Notes under the pieces: generated by a model | Told to the model about the DNA's origin: nothing | Databases searched by the model: none | Seen by the model: only the letters and a program-made list of their open reading frames with translations | Assembly: GCA_958298945.1 (NCBI GenBank) | Contig: OY282608.1 | Span: forward strand, 18,205,933-18,269,932 | Direction: 5' to 3' | Origin: Atherix ibis | Taxonomy: Eukaryota > Arthropoda > Insecta > Diptera > Athericidae | DNA length: 64,000 nt | Made by a program: the position numbers and the translations under genes | Shown here: in pieces, positions 54,421 to 64,000 of the stretch | Layout: the number at the start of each line of letters is the position of its first letter | Position numbering within the stretch: the stretch's first letter is position 1

Positions 54421-57400
54421 CAAGCCAACAAGCCAACAAACCAACAAACCAACAAGCCAACAAACCAACAAGCCAACAAACCAACAAACCAACAAGCCAA
54501 CAAACCAACAAACCAACAAACCAACAAACCAATAAACCAACAAACCAAGTAACCAAAAAGCCAACAAACTAACAAACCAACAAGTGAACAAGCCAACAAA
54601 CCAACAAACCAACAAAGCAACAAGCCAACAAGCCAACAAACCAACAAACCAACAAGCCAACAAACCAACAAACCAACAAACCAGCAAGCCAACAAGCCAA
54701 CAAACCAACAAACCAACAAACCAACAAGCCAACAAACCAACAAACCAAAAAACCAACAAACCAACAAACCAACAAGCAAACAAGCCAAAAAACCGACAAA
54801 CCAACAAGCCAACAAACCAACGAACTAAGTAACTAACGAGCCAACAAACCAACAAGCCAACAAGCCAACAAACCAACAAACCAACAAACCAAGAAACCAA
54901 CAAACCAACAAACCAACAAACCAATAAACCAAAAAACCAACAAACCAACAAACCAACAAAACAACAAGCCAACAAGCCAACAAGCCAACAAACCAACAAA
55001 CCAACAAACCAACAAGCCAACAAACCAACAAACCAAAAAACCAACAAACCAACAAACCAACAAGCCAACAAGCCAACAAACCAACAAACAAACAAGCCAA
55101 CAAACTAACAAGCCAACAAACCAACAAACCAAATAACCAAAACGGCAACAAACTAACAAACCAACAAGCCAACAAGCCAACAAACCAACAAACCAACAAA
55201 GCAACAAGCCAACAAGCCAACAAACCAACAAACCAACAAGCCAGCAAACCAACAAACCAACAAACCAACAAACCAACAAACCAACAAACCAACAAACCAA
55301 CAAACCAACAAACCAACAAACCAACAAATCAACAAACTAACAAACCAACAAACCAACAAGCCAACAAACCAACAAACCAAAAAACCAACAAACCAACAAA
55401 CCAACAAGCCAACAAGCTAACAAACCAACAAACCAACAAGCCAACAAGCTAACAAACCAACAAGCCAACAAGCCAACAAACCAACAAACCAACAAACCAA
55501 CAAACCAACAAACCAATAAACCAACAAACCAAAAAACCAACAAACCAACAAACCAACAAACCAACAAACCAACGAACCAACAAGCCAACAAACCAACAAA
55601 CCAACAAACCAACAAACCAACAAGCCAACAAACCAACACGCCAACAAACCAACAAACCAACAAACCAAGTAACCAAAAAGCCAACAAACTAACAAACCAA
55701 TAAGCCAAAAAGCCAACAAACCAACAAACCAACAAACCAACAAACCAACAGGCCAACAAACCAACACGCCAACAAACCAACAAACCAACAAACCAAGTAA
55801 CCAAAAATCCAACAAACTAACAAACCAATAAGCCAAAAAGACAACAAACCAACAAACCAACAAAGCAACAAGCCAACAAGCCAACAAACCAACGAACCAA
55901 CAAGCCAACAAACCAACAAACCAACAAGCCAACAAGCCAACAAACCAACAAACCAACAAACCAACAAGCCAACAAACCAACAAACCAACAAGCCAACAAA
56001 CCAACAAACCAACAAGCCAACAAACCAACAAGCCAACAAACCAACAAACCAACAAACCAAAAAAACCAACAAACTAACAAACCAACAAACCAACAAACCA
56101 ACAAACGAACAAGCCAACAAGCCAACAAACCAACAAACTAACAAACCAACAAGCCAACAAACCAACAAACGAACAAGCCAACAAGCCAACAAACCAACAA
56201 ACCAACAAACCAACAAACCAACAAACGAACAAGCCAACAAGCCAACAAACCAACAAACCAACAAAGCAACAAGCCAACAAGCCAACAAGCCAACAAACCA
56301 ACAAACCAACAAGCCAACAAACCAACAAACCAACAAGCCAACAAGCCAACAAACCAACAAACCAACAAACCAACAAGCCAACAAACCAACAAACCAAAAA
56401 ACCAACAAACCAACAAACCAACAAGCAAACAAGCCAACAAACCAACAAACCAACAAACCAACAAACCAACAAACCAACAAACCAATAAACCAAAAAACCA
56501 ACAAACCAACAAACCAACAAAACAACAAGCCAACAAGCCAACAAGCCAACAAACCAACAAACCAACAAACCAACAAGCCAACAAACCAACAAACCAAAAA
56601 ACCAACAAACCAACAAACCAACAAGCCAACAAGCCAACAAACCAACAAACCAACAAACAAACAAGCCAACAAACTAACAAGCCAACAAACCAACAAACCA
56701 AATAACCAAAACGGCAACAAACTAACAAACCAACAAGCCAACAAGCCAACAAACCAACAAACCAACAAAGCAACAAGCCAACAAGCCAACAAACCAACAA
56801 ACCAACAAGCCAGCAAACCAACAAACCAACAAACCAACAAACCAACAAACCAACAAACCAACAAACCAACAAACCAACAAATCAACAAACCAACAAACCA
56901 ACAAACCAACAAGCCAACAAACCAACAAACCAAAAAACCAACAAACCAACAAACCAACAAGCCAACAAGCTAACAAACAACAAACCAACAAGCCAACAAG
57001 CTAACAAACCAACAAGCCAACAAGCCAACAAACCAACAAACCAACAAACCAACAAACCAACAAACCAATAAACCAACAAACCAAAAAACCAACAAACCAA
57101 CAAACCAACAAACCAACAAACCAACGAACCAACAAGCCAACAAACCAACAAACCAACAAACCAACAAACCAACAAGCCAACAAACCAACACGCCAACAAA
57201 CCAACAAACCAACAAACCAAGTAACCAAAAAGCCAACAAACTAACAAACCAATAAGCCAAAAAGCCAACAAACCAACAAACCAACAAACCAACAAACCAA
57301 CGAACCAGCAAGCCAACAAACCAACAAACCAACAAACCAACAAACCAACAAGCCAACAAACCAACACGCCAACAAACCAACAAACCAACAAACCAAGTAA

Positions 57401-59830
57401 CCAAAAAGCCAACAAACTAACAAACCAATAAGCCAAAAAGCCAACAAACCAACAAACCAACAAAGCAACAAGCCAACAAGCCAACAAACCAACGAACCAA
57501 CAAGCCAACAAACCAACAAACCAACAAGCCAACAAGCCAACAAACCAACAAACCAACAAACCAACAAGCCAACAAACCAACAAACCAACAAGCCAACAAA
57601 CCAACAAACCAACAAGCCAACAAACCAACAAGCCAACAAACCAACAAACCAACAAACCAAAAAAACCAACAAACTAACAAACCAACAAACCAACAAACCA
57701 ACAAACGAACAAGCCAACAAGCCAACAAACCAACAAACTAACAAACCAACAAGCCAACAAACCAACAAACGAACAAGCCAACAAGCCAACAAACCAACAA
57801 ACCAACAAACCAACAAACCAACAAACGAACAAGCCAACAAGCCAACAAACCAACAAACCAACAAAGCAACAAGCCAACAAGCCAACAAACCAACAAGCCA
57901 ACAAACCAACAAACCAACAAGCCAACAAGCCAACAAACCAACAAACCAACAAACCAACAAGCCAACAAACCAACAAACCAAAAAACCAACAAACCAACAA
58001 ACCAACAAGCAAACAAGCCAAAAAAACCGACAAACCAACAAGCCAACAAACCAACAAACTAAGTAACTAACGAGCCAACAAACCATCAAGCCAACAAGCC
58101 AACAAACCAACAAACCAACAAACCAACAAACCAACAAACCAACAAACCAACAAACCAACAAGCCAACAAACCAACAAACCAAAAAACCAACAAACCAACA
58201 AACCAACAAGCCAACAAGCTAACAAACCAACAAACCAACAAGCCAACAAACCAACAAACCAACAAACTAAGTAACCAACAAGCCAACAAACCAACAAACC
58301 AACAAGCCAACAAGCCAACAAACCAACAAACCAACAAACCAACAAACCAACAAACCAACAAACCAACAAACCAAAAAACCAACAAACCAACAAATCAACA
58401 AACCAACAAACCAACAAACCAACAAACCAACAAGCCAACAAGCCAACAAACAAACAAACCAACAAACCAACAAGCCAACAAACCAACAAGCCAACAAACC
58501 AACAAACCAAGCAACCAAAAAGCCAACAAACTAACAAACCAACAAGCCAACAAGCCAACAAACCAACAAACCAACAAAGCAACAAGCCAACAAGCCAACA
58601 AACCAACAAACCAACAAGCCAACAAACCAACAAACCAACAAACCAACAAACCAACAAACCAACAAACCAACAAACCAACAAGCCAACAAGCCAACAAGCC
58701 AACAAGCCAACAAACCAACAAACCAACAAACCAAAAAACCAAAAAACCAACAAACCAACAAACCAACAAACCAACAAACCAACAAACCAACAAACCAACA
58801 AACCAACAAACCAACAAGCCAACAAACGAACAAACCAACAAACTAACAAACCAACAAGCCAACAAACCAACAAACCAACAAGCCAACAAACCAACAAACC
58901 AACAAACTAACAAGCCAACAAACCAACAAACCAACAAGCCAACAAGCCAACAAACCAACAAACCAACAAGCCAACAAACCAACAAGCCAACAAACCAACA
59001 AACCAAGTAACCAAAAAGCCAACAAACTAACAAACCAACAAGTCAACAAGCCAACAAACCAACAAACCAACAAAGCAACAAGCCAACAAGCCAACAAACC
59101 AACAAACCAACAAGCCAACAAACCAACAAACCAACAAACCAACAAGCCAACAAACCAACAAACAAATAAACCAACAAACCAACAAACCAACAATCCAACA
59201 AACCAACAAACCAACAAACCAAAAAACCAACAAACCAACAAACCAACAAGCCAACAAGCCAACAAGCCAACAAACCAACAAACCAACAAGCCAACAAGCC
59301 AACAAACCAACAAACCAACTAGCCAACAAATCAACAAACCAACAAACCAACAAGCCAACAAACCAACAAACAAATAAACCAACAAACCAAAAAACCAACA
59401 AACCAACAAACCAACAAACCAACAAACCAACAAACCAACAAACCAACAAACCAACAAACCAACTAGCCAACAAACCAACAAACCAACAAACCAACAAGCC
59501 AACAAACCAACAAGCAAACAAACTACCAAACCAACAAACCAAGTAACCAAAAAGACAATAAACTAACAACCCAACAAGCCAACAAGCCAACAAACCAACA
59601 AACCAACAAAGCAACAAGCAAACAAGCCAACAAACCAACAAATAGAACAAGCCAACAAACCAACAAACCAACAAGCCAACAAGCCAACAAACCAACAAGC
59701 CAACAAACCAACAAGCCAACAAGCCAACAAGCCAACAAACCAACAAGCCAACAAGCCAACAAGCCAACAAACCAAAGAGCCAACAACCCAACAAACCAAC
59801 AAACCAACAAACCAACAAGCCAACAAACCA
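54421..59830 (+). repeat. 5.46-5.50 kb tandem duplication, copy 2
   Basis: Counterpart of the previous block, sharing its 128-bp short-repeat pair, the ccaagaaa unit near 49427/54892, the ccaaaaat anchor variants and the ccaaagag unit near 54272/59772. Its right part is itself copy 1 of the 2203-bp duplication. Confidence 0.82.
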
Positions 59831-59832
59831 AC
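57630..59832 (+). repeat. 2203-bp tandem duplication, copy 1
   Basis: The offset of 2203 bp is constant at every marker checked: poly-A 9-mer 57658/59861, start of the ccaagtaa-less string 58086/60289, ccaagcaa near 58509/60712, taga 59643/61846. I noticed no difference between the two copies in the stretches compared. Confidence 0.87.
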
Positions 59833-62035
59833 AAGCCAACAAACCAACAAACCAACAAACCAAAAAAACCAACAAACTAACAAACCAACAAACCAACAAA
59901 CCAACAAACGAACAAGCCAACAAGCCAACAAACCAACAAACTAACAAACCAACAAGCCAACAAACCAACAAACGAACAAGCCAACAAGCCAACAAACCAA
60001 CAAACCAACAAACCAACAAACCAACAAACGAACAAGCCAACAAGCCAACAAACCAACAAACCAACAAAGCAACAAGCCAACAAGCCAACAAACCAACAAG
60101 CCAACAAACCAACAAACCAACAAGCCAACAAGCCAACAAACCAACAAACCAACAAACCAACAAGCCAACAAACCAACAAACCAAAAAACCAACAAACCAA
60201 CAAACCAACAAGCAAACAAGCCAAAAAAACCGACAAACCAACAAGCCAACAAACCAACAAACTAAGTAACTAACGAGCCAACAAACCATCAAGCCAACAA
60301 GCCAACAAACCAACAAACCAACAAACCAACAAACCAACAAACCAACAAACCAACAAACCAACAAGCCAACAAACCAACAAACCAAAAAACCAACAAACCA
60401 ACAAACCAACAAGCCAACAAGCTAACAAACCAACAAACCAACAAGCCAACAAACCAACAAACCAACAAACTAAGTAACCAACAAGCCAACAAACCAACAA
60501 ACCAACAAGCCAACAAGCCAACAAACCAACAAACCAACAAACCAACAAACCAACAAACCAACAAACCAACAAACCAAAAAACCAACAAACCAACAAATCA
60601 ACAAACCAACAAACCAACAAACCAACAAACCAACAAGCCAACAAGCCAACAAACAAACAAACCAACAAACCAACAAGCCAACAAACCAACAAGCCAACAA
60701 ACCAACAAACCAAGCAACCAAAAAGCCAACAAACTAACAAACCAACAAGCCAACAAGCCAACAAACCAACAAACCAACAAAGCAACAAGCCAACAAGCCA
60801 ACAAACCAACAAACCAACAAGCCAACAAACCAACAAACCAACAAACCAACAAACCAACAAACCAACAAACCAACAAACCAACAAGCCAACAAGCCAACAA
60901 GCCAACAAGCCAACAAACCAACAAACCAACAAACCAAAAAACCAAAAAACCAACAAACCAACAAACCAACAAACCAACAAACCAACAAACCAACAAACCA
61001 ACAAACCAACAAACCAACAAGCCAACAAACGAACAAACCAACAAACTAACAAACCAACAAGCCAACAAACCAACAAACCAACAAGCCAACAAACCAACAA
61101 ACCAACAAACTAACAAGCCAACAAACCAACAAACCAACAAGCCAACAAGCCAACAAACCAACAAACCAACAAGCCAACAAACCAACAAGCCAACAAACCA
61201 ACAAACCAAGTAACCAAAAAGCCAACAAACTAACAAACCAACAAGTCAACAAGCCAACAAACCAACAAACCAACAAAGCAACAAGCCAACAAGCCAACAA
61301 ACCAACAAACCAACAAGCCAACAAACCAACAAACCAACAAACCAACAAGCCAACAAACCAACAAACAAATAAACCAACAAACCAACAAACCAACAATCCA
61401 ACAAACCAACAAACCAACAAACCAAAAAACCAACAAACCAACAAACCAACAAGCCAACAAGCCAACAAGCCAACAAACCAACAAACCAACAAGCCAACAA
61501 GCCAACAAACCAACAAACCAACTAGCCAACAAATCAACAAACCAACAAACCAACAAGCCAACAAACCAACAAACAAATAAACCAACAAACCAAAAAACCA
61601 ACAAACCAACAAACCAACAAACCAACAAACCAACAAACCAACAAACCAACAAACCAACAAACCAACTAGCCAACAAACCAACAAACCAACAAACCAACAA
61701 GCCAACAAACCAACAAGCAAACAAACTACCAAACCAACAAACCAAGTAACCAAAAAGACAATAAACTAACAACCCAACAAGCCAACAAGCCAACAAACCA
61801 ACAAACCAACAAAGCAACAAGCAAACAAGCCAACAAACCAACAAATAGAACAAGCCAACAAACCAACAAACCAACAAGCCAACAAGCCAACAAACCAACA
61901 AGCCAACAAACCAACAAGCCAACAAGCCAACAAGCCAACAAACCAACAAGCCAACAAGCCAACAAGCCAACAAACCAAAGAGCCAACAACCCAACAAACC
62001 AACAAACCAACAAACCAACAAGCCAACAAACCAAT
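59833..62035 (+). repeat. 2203-bp tandem duplication, copy 2
   Basis: Abuts copy 1 and ends near 62.03 kb, where ccaataaa-ccaaaaaa appears instead of the ccaacaag string. Related but more diverged blocks around a taga site lie at about 7.2-8.9, 14.0-15.7, 21.3-22.9, 27.1-28.9, 45.6-47.3 and 52.6-54.3 kb. Confidence 0.87.
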
Positions 62036-64000
62036 AAACCAAAAAACCAACAAACCAACAAACCAAGTAACCAAAAAGGCATTAAACTAACAAACCAACA
62101 AGCCAACAAACCAACAAACCAACAAGCCAACAAGCCAACAAACCAACAAACCAACAAGCCAACAAACCAACAAACCAACAAACCAACAAGCCAACAAACC
62201 AACACGCCAACAAACCAACAAACCAACAAACCAAGTAACCAAAAAGCCAACAAACCAACAAGCCAACAAACCAACAAACCAACAAGCCAACAAACCAACA
62301 AACCAACAAGCCAACAAACCAACAAGCCAACAACAAACCAACAAACCAACAAACGAACAAGCCAACAAGCCAACAAACCAACAAACCAACAAACCAACAA
62401 GCCAACAAACCAACAAGCCAACAAACCAACAAACCAACAAACCAAGTAACCAAAAAGCCAACAAACCAACAAACCAACAAGCCAACAAGCCAACAAACCA
62501 ACAAACCAACAAACCAACAAGCCAACAAACCAACAAACCAACAAGCCAACAAACCAACAAACCAACAAACCAACAAACCAATAAACCAACAAACCAAGTA
62601 ACCAAAAAGCCAACAAACTAACAAACCAACAAGTGAACAAGCCAACAAACCAACAAACCAACAAAGCAACAAGCCAACAAGCCAACAAACCAACAAACCA
62701 ACAAGCCAACAAACCAACAAACCAACAAGCCAACAAGCCAACAAACCAACAAACCAACAAACCAACAAGCCAACAAACCAACAAACCAAAAAACCAACAA
62801 ACCAACAAACCAACAAGCAAACAAGCCAAAAAACCGACAAACCAACAAGCCAACAAACCAACAAACCAACAAACCAACAAACCAACAAACCAACAAACCA
62901 ACAAGCCAACAAACCAACAAACCAACAAACCAACAAGCCAACAAACCAACAAGCAAACAAACTACCAAACCAACAAACCAAGTAACCAAAAAGACAATAA
63001 ACTAACAACCCAACAAGCCAACAAGCCAACAAACCAACAAACCAACAAAGCAACAAGCCAACAAGCCAACAAACCAACAAATAGAACAAGCCAACAAACC
63101 AACAAACCAACAAGCCAACAAGCCAACAAACCAACAAGCCAACAAACCAACAAGCCAACAAGCCAACAAGCCAACAAACCAACAAGCCAACAAGCCAACA
63201 AGCCAACAAACCAACAAGCCAACAAGCCAACAAACCAACAAACCAACAAACCAACAAGCCAACAAACCAATAAACCAAAAAACCAACAAACCAACAAACC
63301 AAGTAACCAAAAAGCCATTAAACTAACAAACCAACAAGCCAACAAACCAACAAACCAACAAGCCAACAAGCCAACAAACCAACAAACCAACAAGAAAACA
63401 AACCAACAAACCAACAAACCAACAAGCCAACAAACCAACACGCCAACAAACCAACAAACCAACAAACCAAGTAACCAAAAAGCCAACAAACCAACAAGCC
63501 AACAAACCAACAAGCCAACAAACCAACAAACCAACAAGCCAACAAACCAACAAGCCAACAACAAACCAACAAACCAACAAACGAACAAGCCAACAAGCCA
63601 ACAAACCAACAAACCAACAAACCAACAAGCCAACAAACCAACAAGCCAACAAACCAACAAACCAACAAACCAAGTAACCAAAAAGCCAACAAACCAACAA
63701 ACCAACAAGCCAACAAGCCAACAAACCAACAAACCAACAAACCAACAAGCCAACAAACCAACAAACCAACAAGCCAACAAACCAACAAACCAACAAACCA
63801 ACAAACCAATAAACCAACAAACCAAGTAACCAAAAAGCCAACAAACTAACAAACCAACAAGTGAACAAGCCAACAAACCAACAAACCAACAAAGCAACAA
63901 GCCAACAAGCCAACAAACCAACAAACCAACAAGCCAACAAACCAACAAACCAACAAGCCAACAAGCCAACAAACCAACAAACCAACAAACCAACAAGCCA
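61730..64000 (+). repeat. Distant copy of 46.99-49.26 kb (offset 14744 bp)
   Basis: Markers at 47102, 48338 and 47889 recur at 61846, 63082 and 62633, all at 14744 bp (1843 octamers). Near the end the offset is 14736 bp (tgaacaag 49126/63862). A unit ccaacaag-aaaacaaa near 63393 is private to this copy, and near 62078 the anchor is followed by gcattaaa rather than ccattaaa. The copy includes the two 1236-bp repeats and is cut by the window edge. Confidence 0.82.

Larger units (their letters stand above)
1..64000. repeat. Octanucleotide satellite array (ccaacaaa/ccaacaag)n spanning the whole window
   Basis: Every line of the window is made of 8-bp units with consensus ccaacaaa; a large minority end in g (ccaacaag). 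From the consensus, the + strand is close to 58% A and 37% C, with a little G, almost all of it at unit position 8. T occurs only in rare variant units. All units face the same way: I saw no segment where the reverse complement (TTTGTTGG) takes over. No unique sequence interrupts the repeat, and both window edges fall inside it. Units are mostly in perfect 8-bp register; a few sites with 7-, 9- or 11-bp units shift the phase. The organisation, with short variant strings nested in kilobase duplications, fits growth by unequal exchange or replication slippage. This is probably constitutive heterochromatin in a eukaryote. Chromosomal location and any function are not visible from sequence. Confidence 0.98.

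Noticed and set aside
62633..63829. Plus-strand open frame of 398 codons rich in Asn, Gln, Thr, Lys, Pro (also 47889-48941)
   Set aside because: Starts at a GTG created by the tgaacaag variant and is the forward reading of the same octamer. It has no promoter, ribosome site or codon pattern apart from the repeat.
1..64000. Multi-pass membrane or Cys/Trp-rich protein family on the minus strand
   Set aside because: Hydrophobicity of LLVCWFVG follows from TTTGTTGG base composition. There are no charged loops or domain boundaries beyond block duplications.
1..64000. CRISPR array or direct repeats with spacers
   Set aside because: There is no unique spacer between repeats; units abut directly and the unit is 8 bp.
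1..64000. Functional telomere made by telomerase
   Set aside because: The motif matches no telomere repeat I know, the variants are too many, and kilobase-scale ordered duplications require recombination. Kept only as a weak analogy in the findings.
1..64000. Rho-independent terminators, hairpin RNAs, tRNA or rRNA genes
   Set aside because: The + strand has almost no T, so it cannot form the A-T rich or G-C rich stems needed, and no such conserved sequence is present.
1..64000. Assigning species or a named satellite family
   Set aside because: There is no unique flanking sequence, gene or mobile element to place it; resemblance to insect 7-bp satellites is only in style.

Overview
The whole window is one uninterrupted satellite array. 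From base 1 to base 64000 the + strand is built from an 8-bp unit, ccaacaaa, and its commonest variant ccaacaag (on the - strand GGTTTGTT read cyclically). I found no stretch of unique sequence and no protein-coding gene, RNA gene, transposon, CRISPR array, terminator or recognisable promoter. Both edges lie inside the repeat, so the true array is longer than 64 kb. An array this long and this pure, with kilobase-scale segmental duplications, points to eukaryotic heterochromatin (pericentromeric, subtelomeric, or on a sex, B or germline-restricted chromosome) read by long-read sequencing. The sequence does not identify the species or chromosome, and I do not recognise the octamer as a named satellite.

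The array has at least three levels of organisation. Level 1 is the octamer, with single-base variants such as gcaacaag, acaacaag, cgaacaag, ctaacaaa, ccaataaa, ccaacgaa, ccaacacg, ccaaaaag, ccgacaaa, ccagcaaa and ccaacaat. Level 2 is a set of recurring strings of variants in fixed order. The most conspicuous is an anchor, ccaagtaa-ccaaaaag-ccaacaaa-ctaacaaa, that recurs every few hundred bases, together with short higher-order repeats of 128 to 176 bp. Level 3 is kilobase-scale tandem duplication, with periods of about 1008, 1056, 7252/7108, 1835, 1269, 4.6-4.8 kb, 1236, 5.46-5.50 kb and 2203 bp, plus more distant copies at about 5.28, 2.99 and 14.74 kb.

Layout: 1-1.6 kb, 1008-bp duplication; 2.3-3.1 kb, 520-bp duplication; 3.35-5.46 kb, 1056-bp duplication; 5.86-7.47 kb, second copy of 0.58-2.14 kb; 8.96-23.86 kb, two full copies and one partial copy of a 7.1-7.25 kb unit; 23.7-27.6 kb, segments repeated about 2.99 kb apart; 28.8-32.4 kb, 1835-bp duplication; 33.0-35.5 kb, 1269-bp duplication; 36.4-45.8 kb, 4.6-4.8 kb duplication; 46.9-49.35 kb, 1236-bp duplication; 48.96-59.83 kb, 5.46-5.50 kb duplication; 57.6-62.0 kb, 2203-bp duplication; 61.7-64 kb, a copy of 47-49.3 kb.

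The many long open reading frames are a property of the repeat. Since 8 is not a multiple of 3, all three frames of a strand read the same cyclic octapeptide (NKPTNQQT on +, LLVCWFVG on -), and the pure repeat has no stop codon in any frame. None of these frames is annotated as a gene. Boundaries of duplicated blocks were placed by eye from shared rare variants and are approximate, usually to within a few tens of bases.
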